Shown: positions 1-7,907 of the stretch, piece by piece
Position numbering within the stretch: the first letter of the stretch is position 1
How the letters are laid out: each line of letters starts with the position of its first letter
DNA from: Thermococcus sp. P6
GTDB lineage: Archaea > Methanobacteriota_B > Thermococci > Thermococcales > Thermococcaceae
Direction: 5' to 3'
DNA: 64,000 nt
Assembly: GCF_002214525.1 (NCBI RefSeq)
Contig: NZ_CP015104.1
Span: forward strand, 930,001-994,000
Made by a program: the position numbers and the translations under genes
Notes under the pieces: model-generated
Seen by the model: the letters and a program-made list of their open reading frames with translations, nothing else
Database searches by the model: none
Told to the model about the DNA's origin: nothing

Positions 1-211
1 ACTCCTCGTTCCTTCCCGGATCGTTTATGCGTTTGTAGGTTAGAAAAGAGCGGTCGAGGTTACGTATCCGCCTTACCCTGAGGAGTTCCGGGAGGGGGAT
101 CGAGAAGTAGAGGTCCTCCTGAAGTTCTTCCCTCACGAAAGTTGCCCCTAAGGACTCTATTGCCCTCCTGATCTCCTCGAAGTTGACGCGGAACTTAACT
201 TCGATTTCCAT
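1..211 (-). CDS. CYTH-domain protein (class IV adenylate cyclase/CyaB-like), partial
   Basis: This is the N-terminal 70 residues of a gene that runs off the left window edge. It begins MEIEVKFRVN, the EIExKF-type opening of the CYTH (CyaB/thiamine triphosphatase) superfamily, whose members bind triphosphates and divalent metal in a beta-tunnel. A basic LRVRRIR stretch and a YKR follow, as expected for phosphate-binding strands. The ATG directly abuts the TGA of the Lrp-type gene, so the two are translationally coupled at the end of the ubiX operon. Archaeal relatives are usually annotated class IV adenylate cyclase, but cAMP synthesis is not shown for most, and triphosphatase activity is equally possible. 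Confidence 0.85.
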   Translation of the reverse strand, partial: MEIEVKFRVNFEEIRRAIESLGATFVREELQEDLYFSIPLPELLRVRRIRNLDRSFLTYKRINDPGRNEE

Positions 212-694
212 TCAAACCCCCACGAGGAAGCCCGCAAGGTCGCCTCCCTTCGCGAACTCGTCCAGCTCGAAAACCTCGACCCTTTTGAGCGTTGGGAGGG
301 TTCTGATGGTCTCGTCGATGAAGCGGTTTAACCTTTCGGGGGAATCCTCCCCAATGAGCGCCACCACCCCGTCCTTTCCGCTTCTGGCCACGGCCATGAC
401 GTTCGGGAGCATGGAAAGGGTTCTCATCACGTACCTAACGTACCTCTCGAGGAACTCCTCGATCACGGGGGTCTCGGCCTGTATGTAGACGAGGGCGAGG
501 TTCCTCGGCCTGAAGCTGTCCCCGAGAACTATGGTGTACCTATCGATTACCCCCTTCTCCTGCAGTTTTTTAATCCTGAAATGGATCGTCGATTCCGGCC
601 TGTCGAGTTTCTGGGCTATCTGGGAGATGGTTAACCTCGCATCCTGCTTCAGGACGCGGATGATGGCCCTATCGAGGTCGTCAAGCTGGGTCAT
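212..694 (-). CDS. Lrp/AsnC-family transcriptional regulator
   Basis: This 160-residue protein opens with an AsnC-type winged helix-turn-helix (MTQLDDLDRAIIRVLKQDAR then SQIAQKL and STIHFRIKKL). A C-terminal RAM-like alpha-beta domain follows at about residues 65-155. Such proteins form dimers or octamers and usually sense amino acids or similar small molecules. I chose the ATG at 694 because GGAGGAG lies 5 bases upstream and it sits two bases after the ubiX stop. The longer reading from 736 would overlap ubiX and lacks a good ribosome site. The gene lies inside the ubiX-lrp-CYTH operon, so a local regulatory role is plausible but unproven. Confidence 0.92.
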   Translation of the reverse strand: MTQLDDLDRAIIRVLKQDARLTISQIAQKLDRPESTIHFRIKKLQEKGVIDRYTIVLGDSFRPRNLALVYIQAETPVIEEFLERYVRYVMRTLSMLPNVMAVARSGKDGVVALIGEDSPERLNRFIDETIRTLPTLKRVEVFELDEFAKGGDLAGFLVGV

Positions 695-695
695 G

Positions 696-1229
696 TTAAC
701 TCCTCCACCGGGGGTAAACATCGTTGTTGATTCCAATGGTATCTAGGATCTTTCCGATTATAAAGTTTACCATATCGTCCAAAGTTTTGGGTTTTATGTA
801 AAATCCCGGAGATGCTGGCATAACTATACCCCCCGCTTCGGTGATCTTCACCATGTTCTTCAGGTGTATCAGGTTCAGGGGGGTCTCCCTGACGAGCAGA
901 ACGAGCTTTCTGCGCTCCTTCAGGGCCACGTCGGCCGTTCGGGTTATCAGGTTATCTGCATAACCGTTCGCTATCGCGGCGAGTGTCTTCATCGAGCACG
1001 GGGCCACCACCATGGCATCGAAGGGGTTCGAGCCCGAGGCCACGGGGGCGAAAAGATCGTCCTCCCCGTAATCGGGGTGAAAATCCATACCGGTCTCGTA
1101 CTTCGTAACCCTGAGTCCCGTTCTGGAGGCCATCGTAACGACCTCATGGCCGAGCTCCTTCAGAACCTGGATGAGCCTGAGGCCGTAGATAGAACCGCTC
1201 GCACCCGTGATGGCCACTATCACCTTCAT
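696..1229 (-). CDS. ubiX: Flavin prenyltransferase UbiX
   Basis: This 177-residue flavoprotein attaches a dimethylallyl group to FMN to make prenylated FMN, the cofactor of UbiD decarboxylases. The N-terminus [15 protein letters not shown] is the family's FMN-binding motif. Conserved [21 protein letters not shown] and [10 protein letters not shown] segments follow, and the length is typical. GGTGAGGAC precedes the ATG. It heads a three-gene operon (ubiX-lrp-CYTH) and is divergent from dacZ. No ubiD lies in the window, so the decarboxylase partner must be elsewhere. Confidence 0.96.
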   Translation of the reverse strand: MKVIVAITGASGSIYGLRLIQVLKELGHEVVTMASRTGLRVTKYETGMDFHPDYGEDDLFAPVASGSNPFDAMVVAPCSMKTLAAIANGYADNLITRTADVALKERRKLVLLVRETPLNLIHLKNMVKITEAGGIVMPASPGFYIKPKTLDDMVNFIIGKILDTIGINNDVYPRWRS

Positions 1230-1282
1230 GTCCTCACCGGAAGGAATAGGGGATGATTCTTTTAACGTTTTTGAGGGCAGGG

Positions 1283-1311
1283 TTTATAAGGTGGAGGAAT
1301 AATCAACGGCG
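1283..1311 (+). promoter_or_regulatory. Promoter of dacZ, near-leaderless
   Basis: A TATA box (TTTATAAG at 1283-1290) lies about 25 bases before the ATG at 1312. Transcription should therefore start at or very near the start codon. A GGTGGAGG element lies between them, at 1290-1297. Confidence 0.6.
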
Positions 1312-2121
1312 ATGGTCATGGGTGAGGAAACGCTTTCCGTTCTGATAAAGGCTGCCGTGGAGATAGTCAGAGCTATCAACGGCAGGGCCCTCGTTATCTT
1401 CGAGGATTTAAAGGCTGAGGACGTTCCGGACGTGGACGTTACGGTTGTGATAGTTGGATCTTCCTTCGATGTTGAGGATGAGAGGGTTAAGAGGGTCTCC
1501 ATTCCCAGAAGCCTCGACATAAACAACGCCCTGAACCTGATCTCGGCCTTTCTGATCGAGCAGGAAATACTGGCCGAGGGGGATCCCTTCGTTTACGTTA
1601 CTCCGGAGCTTATAGGAGTAAAGACCGTTGAGAACAGGATATCTGCCATGAAAGGTTTTTTCGCCGAGAATCAGAACGTTCTTCAGAGGCTCCTTGATAT
1701 AGCGATAGAGCTGAGCGTCGAGGGCAGGGAGGGTCTTTCCGTTGGAACGATCTTCACCCTCGGGGATTCAAGGAGGGTGCTCAGGCACTCCCATCAGCTC
1801 ATACCCAACCCCTTCAAGGGACACAGGATAAACGTCCTCGACAGGAACAGTAAGGAGATCATAAAGGAGTTCGCCCAGCTCGACGGGGCCTTCGTGGTCA
1901 GGGATGACGGAAGGATAGTGGCAGCCGGTAGGTACCTCGAGGCTGAGGTGAAGCCGGGCGAGCTGATGCTTCCGGCGGGACTCGGGAGCAGGCACATAGC
2001 GGCCGCGGCCATAACCCGGCTTACGAAGGCGGTGGCCATAACCCTCTCCGAGAGCGGCACCATAAGGATATTTAAAAACGGCCTCATGCTCCTCGAGTAC
2101 AACCCGAGGCTGAATTATTAA
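1312..2121 (+). CDS. dacZ: Diadenylate cyclase (c-di-AMP synthase, DacZ-type)
   Basis: This 269-residue protein carries a C-terminal DisA_N/DAC domain that condenses two ATP into cyclic di-AMP. The two signature motifs are present: DGA at residues 191-193 and GSRH at 225-228 followed by IAAAAITR. The N-terminal 110 residues form an alpha-beta domain characteristic of euryarchaeal DacZ rather than of DisA or CdaA, and there are no membrane segments. ATG at 1312 is used here; a second in-frame ATG at 1318 is possible. In archaea c-di-AMP has been tied to osmotic and potassium homeostasis. No known c-di-AMP phosphodiesterase or receptor is evident nearby. Confidence 0.93.
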   Translation: MVMGEETLSVLIKAAVEIVRAINGRALVIFEDLKAEDVPDVDVTVVIVGSSFDVEDERVKRVSIPRSLDINNALNLISAFLIEQEILAEGDPFVYVTPELIGVKTVENRISAMKGFFAENQNVLQRLLDIAIELSVEGREGLSVGTIFTLGDSRRVLRHSHQLIPNPFKGHRINVLDRNSKEIIKEFAQLDGAFVVRDDGRIVAAGRYLEAEVKPGELMLPAGLGSRHIAAAAITRLTKAVAITLSESGTIRIFKNGLMLLEYNPRLNY

Positions 2122-2125
2122 AAAA

Positions 2126-2139
2126 GGCTCAAAAGAGCC
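2126..2139. terminator. Short hairpin between convergent genes
   Basis: GGCTC-AAAA-GAGCC forms a 5-bp stem immediately after the dacZ stop and just before the end of the convergent nucleotidyltransferase gene. It may help end either transcript, but archaeal termination mainly uses T-runs, so this call is tentative. Confidence 0.35.
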
Positions 2140-2141
2140 GA

Positions 2142-3382
2142 TCAAAAGAGCCACTGGTTCTCGATGCACTCGTCGCAGGGCGGTTTCTCCCCCGCTATGG
2201 CCTTGAACTTGGTGTAGATGCACTCGGGCAGGCCGAGGGGACAGCGTTCGGGGGTAAGGCCGGGCCTGACCTTCGTTGGATCCAGCTTTATTTTGATGTA
2301 GGCCTCGTACTCCTCAACCTTCTTCCAAGGCAGGACCTTGGCGCCGTATATGACGAGGTTGTCCTTAACCCTCGAGTAGTCGCCAAGGACGGCGTTTTCC
2401 TTTAGTATGACGTTCCTTCCAACTACCACGCCCTCCCCAAGGATAACGTCCTTGAGCTCGGCGCGCTCCTTAACTACGTCGTTGCCCGTTAGTATGGACC
2501 GTTTTACGTAGGCACCGTCTTCCAGTATAACGTTGGGGCCGATGTAGGTGTAGGCCTTTATCTTAACGCCGTGTCCGATTTTTGCCCCTTCGTCTATGTA
2601 AACCGGCCCCTGAATCTCAACGTCCTCGGGGACCTGAGCCGTCTCTTTTATGGTCATGTAACCGTCGTCCCGGGCAATTTCGTTGAGGGCTATCTGGTGA
2701 GCGTAGAAAAGGTCCTCCGGCGTTCCGAGGTCAACCCAGTAGTAATCGCGCGGGATCCTGTAGCCGTAGACTTCCCCCTTCGCCACGTACTTCGGAAGGA
2801 TCTCACGCTCGAAGTAGACCTCCTTTCCGGCGGGAATCTCCTCGAGTACCTTCCTGTTCACGACGTAGATTCCCGCATCCACGAGGTTGGTTCCGGGCCT
2901 GTGGGGTTTCTCCTCGAAGTGGACTATTCTGCCCTCCTCGTCCGTCTCCGCGACACCGTAGCGCTCCGGATCGTAGACCTTGGTGAGGCCCACGGTTATC
3001 AGACCGCCCTTTTCTCCGTGGGCCTTTATCAGCTCCCCGAAGTCGAAGTTCGTGAATACGTCACCGTAGATCACGAGGAAATCCCCGTCCACGTACCCTT
3101 CGACGTTCTTCAGGGCTCCCCCCGTTTCGAGGGGCATCGGGTCGCTAACGAAGCGTAGCCCTTTGGATAGTCCGCCATTTTCTCATCGATGAACTCCCTT
3201 ATCTCACCGCGCATGTAGTGAACGGACAGGATGACCTCGTCGATTTCCTCCACCTTCTCCAGCCTTTCGAGGAGGTACTGGAGGTTGGGCTTTCCAAGGA
3301 CCGGGATCATTGGCTTAGGTCTCGTGGAGGAGAGCGGCCTTAACCTCGTTCCAAAACCGCCGGCGAGAATAACCGCCTTCAT
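2142..3382 (-). pseudogene. Sugar-phosphate nucleotidyltransferase with left-handed beta-helix, frameshifted
   Basis: Two adjoining reading frames together encode one roughly 413-residue enzyme. The first part (3382 to about 3160) begins MKAVILAGGFGTRLRPLSST, the GxGTRLRPLT-like nucleotide-binding loop, and continues to KMADYPK. The second frame carries on with FVSDPMPLETGGALKNV and DFLVIYGDVFT (metal-binding GD), then VYFEREILPKY, and after about residue 240 hexapeptide repeats of an acyltransferase-like beta-helix. At 3153-3160 only 8 bases lie where 9 are needed, a one-base deletion. The start at 3382 has GGTGAT upstream. The last 40 residues carry four cysteines (RCPL, ECIY, PPCDEC). The family transfers NTP to sugar-1-phosphates such as glucose or mannose. 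A sequencing error is possible. Confidence 0.85.
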
Positions 3383-3442
3383 AACATCACCGTTTAACAC
3401 TGCGCCTCCGGACTTATATATTTTACGGCCATTAAATATTCC

Positions 3443-3712
3443 CTACTCCTTGCCACCTTCCTTCTTTCTCCCGGGGTGAAACTCCAGGGGAGCGTACACC
3501 TTGCCCTTAAACCTGAAACAGGAACCGGGGCAGACGCTTTTGAGGGGGCAGGTCTCGCAGGCCGGACTTCCGAGTTCAACCCGTTCGACGTAGCCCATGC
3601 TCTCGAGGATCTTCAAGGCACCCTCCACCTCTTCCCGGGATATGGAGAGCTCCCTGGAGATCTCGTCGACGTTCTTTCCAGCTTTTATGAGTTCGAGTAT
3701 CCTTTCAAGCAC
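3443..3712 (-). CDS. FeoC-like winged-helix protein with cysteine cluster
   Basis: This 89-residue protein has an N-terminal winged helix (LERILELIKAG, VDEISRELSISREEVEGALKIL) and a cysteine cluster CETCPLKSVCPGSC at about residues 52-65 that could hold an Fe-S cluster. Small wHTH proteins with cysteines encoded after feoB are typical of FeoC. In bacteria FeoC stabilises or regulates FeoB. It is the last gene of feoA-feoB-feoC, 9 bases after the feoB stop. Its GTG start has GGTG 5 bases upstream. Iron or redox sensing by the cluster is inference. Confidence 0.75.
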   Translation of the reverse strand: MLERILELIKAGKNVDEISRELSISREEVEGALKILESMGYVERVELGSPACETCPLKSVCPGSCFRFKGKVYAPLEFHPGRKKEGGKE

Positions 3713-3721
3713 GTTTTCACC

Positions 3722-5698
3722 TCAGTAGCCCAGAGCGGTTCCAAGGTTCCAGACGACGATCCCCACGAGGCTCGCGAGGGCCGTCATGTAGATGACGGCG
3801 AAGGCCGCCCATTTCCAGTTGCTCTCCGCCCTTATGGCCCCTATCGTCGCTATGCAGGGTACGTAGAGGGTCGTGACGAGCGCCAGCACGAAGGCCTGCA
3901 GAGGCGTCATAGCTCCTACCATCGCATCGGTGTTGCCGTATATTATCCCGTAGGTCGATATCACGTTCTCCTTGGCTATGATACCGAAGAGCAGGCTAAC
4001 AGCCGCCTTCCAGTCAAGCCCCATAAGTTTCATGTAGGGTTCGAACAATGCCCCCAGCCTCTCGGCGTAACTCCCCCCGGTGCCTATCGGAACGGGGTAG
4101 GCGCTCATGTACCATACGATGACCGAGCCGAGCAGGATTATCGTTCCCGCCTTTTTGATGAACTCCTTGCTCCGCTCCCATGAATGGATCGTCACCGTTT
4201 TCCACGATGGTATCAGGTACTCGGGCAGTTCTATGACGAAGGGACTCTCCTCCCCCTTAATGACGAACCTGCTGAGCAACCACGCCACCGCGAGTGCGAG
4301 CATGATCGCGATGGCGTATATCCCGACCGCCACGAGGGCCTGATTTTTCGAAAAGAACGCACCGGCTATGAAGCTTATGACGCTCAGTCTGGCACTGCAG
4401 GGGATGAGCGGGTTAACGAGCATGGTGACCAGCCTGTCCCTCTCGTCTTCGAGGGTTCTCGTCGCCATAACCGCTGGAACGTTGCAGCCGAAGGCCAGTA
4501 TGAGGGGCATGAAGGCCTTCCCCGGGAGGCCGAACTTCCTCATGATGCGCTCCATCACCACGGCCGCCCTCGCCATGTAGCCGATGTCCTCCAGTACGGA
4601 GAGGGCGAAGAAGAGGAGGAACACGAGGGGGAAGAAGCTCAGGACAGAGCCGACGCCAGCGATTATTCCATCGACGATAAGACCGCGGAGCATCTCACTG
4701 GAGATCATGAGGGCCAGCCATTCACCGAAGGCCGAGAACGCGTCATCCAGCAGCTCCTGAAGGGGCAGGCCAAGGACGAAGACGAACTTGAAGATAACGT
4801 AGAACACCCCGAAGAGTGCGAGCAGGCCGTAGACGGGGTGCGTGAGGAAGCTGTCCAGCCGATCGCTGAAGGACCTCCCCTGCTCCTTTGAATACCTTAC
4901 AAAGCCGTGCATGAGGCCGTCTATGAACTCGTACTTCTGGCTCGCTATGATAAGATCCATCGCCCTTTTGTAGCGTTCCTCAACCTCCGAGATGTGCCCC
5001 ATTATCTCGTCGAGCTTTTCCTTTCCGAGGTGTTTGAGAACGAGTTTCATGACGTCCCCATCACGCTGAAGGAGTTTCACCGCGAGCCAGCGGAGGCTGT
5101 ACCTCTCGGCAAGGGGGGTGTCCCTGAGGACAAGGGTTACGTGTTCTATCTCCCTCTCGACCTCGGGATCGTAGGTCGGGATCCGGGGGCGCGTTTCGAT
5201 CTTCCCGTGGGCCATGAGGGCTATCTTCTCCTTCAGTTCCTCTATGCCGACCCCTTCCTTGGCGTTGAGGGGAACCACCGGGACGCCGAGCAGTTCCTCC
5301 ATCCTCTTGACGTCTATCCGGATCCCCCTCTTCTCCGCAAGATCGATCTTGTTGAGTGCTATTATGACGTTCTTCAGCCCCATCTCGAGGATCTCCATCG
5401 TCAGGAAGAGGTTCCTCATGAGTGCGGTTGAATCGACAACATCCACAACCACGTCGGCGTTTCCCCCGAGGAGGAAGTCCCTCGCAACGAGCTCGTCAAC
5501 GGAGTGTGCCGTCAGGGAGTATATCCCGGGGAGGTCCACCACCAGAAACTTCTCATCTCCGTGAACCATCACGCCCTCCTTCTTCTCCACCGTCACCCCG
5601 GGCCAGTTACCAACGTGCTGTCTCAGCCCGGTCAGGGAATTGAAGATGGTGGTTTTACCAACGTTGGGGTTGCCGGCGAGTGCGACCACCTTCATCAT
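3722..5698 (-). CDS. feoB: Ferrous iron transport protein FeoB
   Basis: This protein of about 658 residues is the inner-membrane Fe(II) transporter. Its N-terminal G domain has the P-loop GNPNVGKTT, switch region GVTVEKKEG, DLPGIYSL (G3) and NKIDLA (G4), followed by a GTPase-regulating helical spacer. From about residue 285 come the two Gate-type membrane regions with conserved AFGCNVPA and PLIPCSARL motifs. Two methionine starts (5698, 5695) follow GAGGAT. The GTG at 5707 is less likely. It lies 11 bases after feoA and 9 before the FeoC-like gene, in an operon probably repressed by an iron-loaded DtxR-type regulator. Confidence 0.97.
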   Translation of the reverse strand: MMKVVALAGNPNVGKTTIFNSLTGLRQHVGNWPGVTVEKKEGVMVHGDEKFLVVDLPGIYSLTAHSVDELVARDFLLGGNADVVVDVVDSTALMRNLFLTMEILEMGLKNVIIALNKIDLAEKRGIRIDVKRMEELLGVPVVPLNAKEGVGIEELKEKIALMAHGKIETRPRIPTYDPEVEREIEHVTLVLRDTPLAERYSLRWLAVKLLQRDGDVMKLVLKHLGKEKLDEIMGHISEVEERYKRAMDLIIASQKYEFIDGLMHGFVRYSKEQGRSFSDRLDSFLTHPVYGLLALFGVFYVIFKFVFVLGLPLQELLDDAFSAFGEWLALMISSEMLRGLIVDGIIAGVGSVLSFFPLVFLLFFALSVLEDIGYMARAAVVMERIMRKFGLPGKAFMPLILAFGCNVPAVMATRTLEDERDRLVTMLVNPLIPCSARLSVISFIAGAFFSKNQALVAVGIYAIAIMLALAVAWLLSRFVIKGEESPFVIELPEYLIPSWKTVTIHSWERSKEFIKKAGTIILLGSVIVWYMSAYPVPIGTGGSYAERLGALFEPYMKLMGLDWKAAVSLLFGIIAKENVISTYGIIYGNTDAMVGAMTPLQAFVLALVTTLYVPCIATIGAIRAESNWKWAAFAVIYMTALASLVGIVVWNLGTALGY

Positions 5699-5709
5699 AA
5701 TCCTCACTC

Positions 5710-5937
5710 CTATAACTTCCTCACCATGACCCCGCTGGCGAGCCCCTTGCCCACGGCGACCCTAACGCCGCCGGTGGAGATTATCACGGGACCCCACGGG
5801 TAGGATTCGAGCACCTGAACCGTCGCCCCCGGGACGATGCCAATGGAGGTGAGCCTCTGCCGGGCGAGTTCTCCCTTGAGAATGTTAACGACGACCCCCC
5901 TCTCGCCGGGTTTCATCGTGCTTAAAGGTACTATCAT
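5710..5937 (-). CDS. feoA: Ferrous iron transport protein FeoA
   Basis: This 75-residue SH3-like protein accompanies FeoB and is thought to stimulate its GTP-driven iron uptake. Typical features are VPLSTMKPGERGVVVNI, QRLTSIGIVPGATVQVL and the C-terminal VAVGKGLASGVMVRKL. I chose the ATG at 5937 because GGTGAT lies 4 bases upstream. GTG at 5946 or ATG at 5943 are alternatives. It is the first gene of the feo operon. Confidence 0.95.
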   Translation of the reverse strand: MIVPLSTMKPGERGVVVNILKGELARQRLTSIGIVPGATVQVLESYPWGPVIISTGGVRVAVGKGLASGVMVRKL

Positions 5938-5948
5938 GATCATCACCG

Positions 5949-5967
5949 TTAGGTTATTCTAATTCAA
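5949..5967. promoter_or_regulatory. DtxR/IdeR-type operator downstream of feoA TATA
   Basis: TTAGGTTATTCTAATTCAA matches the classical bacterial DtxR box (TTAGGTTAGGCTAACCTAA) at 14 of 19 positions. It lies between the feoA start and its TATA box, where a bound repressor would block initiation or early elongation. Iron-dependent repression is inferred from the match and the gene context. Confidence 0.65.
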
Positions 5968-5984
5968 TGTTCTATGGCATGAAA

Positions 5985-5996
5985 ACTTTAAAAAGT
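5985..5996 (-). promoter_or_regulatory. feoA: TATA region of the feo operon
   Basis: On the minus strand CTTTTTAAAG lies about 50 bases before the feoA ATG. It is embedded in a near-palindrome AAAACTTTAAAAAGTTTT and is flanked by the two DtxR-like boxes. Confidence 0.5.
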
Positions 5997-6015
5997 TTTA
6001 GTGAGCCTAACTTGA
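5997..6015. promoter_or_regulatory. Second DtxR/IdeR-type operator, upstream of feoA TATA
   Basis: Read on the minus strand, TCAAGTTAGGCTCACTAAA matches the DtxR consensus at 14 of 19 positions, including the GTTAGGCT core. With the box at 5949-5967 it brackets the TATA element. It also lies some 70 bases from the divergent PP-loop gene's TATA, so it could influence both directions. Confidence 0.6.
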
Positions 6016-6106
6016 CTTGAAAGTTTGAATATAGAATGTTCCCGGTTCGAAGGCATCTCCGGGGCCTCGAGCTCAGGTTTTTAAGCTCTCACTCCAAGCT
6101 TCCCGT

Positions 6107-6892
6107 ATGATCGAACGGGCCGTTGAGGAGGTAGTGAAGTTCTCGGAGAAAACCGGACTGCATCGTAAGAGGGTCCTCATCCTTTTCTCCGGGGGGAAGG
6201 ACAGCTCTCTCGCTCTGTACCTCCTTAGGGAGGCGGGGCTTGACGTTTCGGCCCTGACCTTCTTTCACCGCTGGAGCTGGAGGGAACCCCTCAGCCGGGC
6301 AATGGGCTTCACCCGAAGGCTCGGCGTTGACCATTTCCTCATAGACATCACCGACGGTCTTCTGCGTGAGGCCGTTGGGAGGAAGGGGCCCGTCTGTATA
6401 AACTGTAAGAGGGTCATGCTCTGGAACGCGAAGTGGTTCGCCCTCAACAACGGGTTCGAGGTCATCGCCAAGGGGGACAACGCTAACGACAAGGTCGTGG
6501 GCGCGTTGCTCGACCGCTGCAGGGAGCCGAGGCTCTGCGAGCTGCCGAAGATGGGCCTCCCGATCTTTAGGCCCCTGATAGGGTACACCGCCCGGGAGGT
6601 TGAGGAACTCGCGGAAGAGGCCGGCGTAAGGCCCTACCGCATGTACGAACACGGCAGAAGGAGGCAGTGGCGCGAGGGCTGTCCCCTCCAGTACATAGAG
6701 GGGGAGGAGACGGTGAGTGTGGAACTGATGGACCTCTCCTACAGGGTTAACCACGAGATAAGCAGACTCGCCCGGAGGAGAAAGGTCCGTATGAGCGTCA
6801 GGGTCCCGAGTTTTGAGATCATGTGCTGGAACTGCGATGGCGAAACGCTGGAGGAAGCGGAAAGGATCGTTTCCCGTTTCAGGAGGGTTTAA
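6107..6892 (+). CDS. PP-loop ATP pyrophosphatase, unknown sulfur/selenium-transfer type
   Basis: This 261-residue protein has the PP-loop SGGKDSS at about residues 28-34, the hallmark of enzymes that adenylate a substrate and often pass sulfur to tRNA or a cofactor (TtcA/Ncs6, ThiI, LarE, MnmA). A CxxC (CINCKR, about residue 100) and further cysteines (EGCPLQ near 192, MCWNCDG near 244) fit thiolation chemistry or a metal cluster. The order of motifs does not let me assign a subfamily. A TATA box (TTTTTAAG) lies about 25-30 bases upstream. One base after its stop begins a PurM/HypE-like gene, and the pair very likely act together. Confidence 0.75.
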   Translation: MIERAVEEVVKFSEKTGLHRKRVLILFSGGKDSSLALYLLREAGLDVSALTFFHRWSWREPLSRAMGFTRRLGVDHFLIDITDGLLREAVGRKGPVCINCKRVMLWNAKWFALNNGFEVIAKGDNANDKVVGALLDRCREPRLCELPKMGLPIFRPLIGYTAREVEELAEEAGVRPYRMYEHGRRRQWREGCPLQYIEGEETVSVELMDLSYRVNHEISRLARRRKVRMSVRVPSFEIMCWNCDGETLEEAERIVSRFRRV

Positions 6893-6893
6893 A

Positions 6894-7907
6894 ATGAAGC
6901 TCCCGCCCGGAAAGTTGAGGAACGACCTTTTGAGGGAGGTTGTGCTGCCCAACCTCGGGATGGAGGATGAGAGGATAATCTACGGGCCGAGGGAAGGGTT
7001 CGACTCCGCGGTTCTCGAATACGACGGTGAGAACTACCTGATAGTGGCCACGGATCCGACCCTCGGCGTTCCCGAAGAGGGCTTTGGCTTCTTCACCTAC
7101 CACTTCGCCTCGGGTGACGTTGCCGTTTTCGGTGCGAGGCCGCGGTGGCTCGTCGTCGATCTCCTCCTTCCCCCGGGAACTCCGGAGGCTTTTCTGAAGA
7201 GGACCATGGAAGAGCTGAACTCCGAGTGCAGGAGGTACGGAAGCTCCATAGTGGGTGGCCACACGGGGGTTTACCCGTCCCTTAACGAGCCCACCGCAAC
7301 GACCACCGCGATGGGGACGGTTAGAAAGGAGGAGCTGAAGCTTCCCCTCGCGAGGCCCGGCGACAGGATAATTGTCACAGCTAAGGTCGCCCTCGAGTTC
7401 GCGGTTTCGGCTTCCCACTTCAGGGGAGAGCTTAGGAGAGTCCTAAAACCCGGGGAGCTTTCGAGACTCAGATCCATGTACAGACTTGAAACCGTGGTTC
7501 CCGATGCGCTAACGGCCAGACCCTTCGTCAGGGGAATGCACGACGCGACCGAAGGTGGTCTAACGGCCCTGCACGAGATAGCGGACAACTCCGGCCTTGG
7601 CTTTCTGGTAAAAGCCTCCGAATTAAAGCTCGATCCCCTCGTCAGGAAGGTTCTGGAGTTTTACGATCTCGAGCCCTGGAGCGTTTCCTCGAGTGGAACG
7701 CTGATAGCCATAACCCCTCCGGAAAACTCGGCCCCCCTGATCGCGGAACTGCGTAAAAACGGAATCGAGGCCTTCGACATCGGGGAGTTCACGGAGGGAA
7801 GGGAGCGTCTTTTGATGGAGGACGGCTCGGAGAGGCCGTTTCCCCGGTTCGAGGGCGACCCCTACGTTGAACTCTACGCCCGGCCTTCACCGGACTTTGA
7901 ACCTTAA
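6894..7907 (+). CDS. AIR synthase (PurM)/HypE-like ATP-dependent protein
   Basis: This 337-residue protein belongs to the PurM/HypE/SelD/ThiL fold. It has DSAVLEYDG near the N-terminus, VVATDPT-type and FGARPRW segments, GGHTGVYPSLNEPT, DATEGGLTALHEIAD and SSGTLIAI near the C-terminus. Members use ATP to activate carbonyl oxygen or selenide. True HypE ends in a PRIC-like cysteine; this protein ends SPDFEP without one, so it should not be a standard hydrogenase cyanide-transfer factor. AGGAGGG precedes the ATG at 6894. It is coupled to the PP-loop gene and overlaps the convergent Pelota gene by 21 bases. Confidence 0.8.
   Translation: MKLPPGKLRNDLLREVVLPNLGMEDERIIYGPREGFDSAVLEYDGENYLIVATDPTLGVPEEGFGFFTYHFASGDVAVFGARPRWLVVDLLLPPGTPEAFLKRTMEELNSECRRYGSSIVGGHTGVYPSLNEPTATTTAMGTVRKEELKLPLARPGDRIIVTAKVALEFAVSASHFRGELRRVLKPGELSRLRSMYRLETVVPDALTARPFVRGMHDATEGGLTALHEIADNSGLGFLVKASELKLDPLVRKVLEFYDLEPWSVSSSGTLIAITPPENSAPLIAELRKNGIEAFDIGEFTEGRERLLMEDGSERPFPRFEGDPYVELYARPSPDFEP

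Noticed and set aside
3153-3160. Programmed frameshift in the nucleotidyltransferase
   Set aside because: No slippery heptamer or stem-loop is visible and the family is not known to use recoding; a plain one-base loss is simpler.
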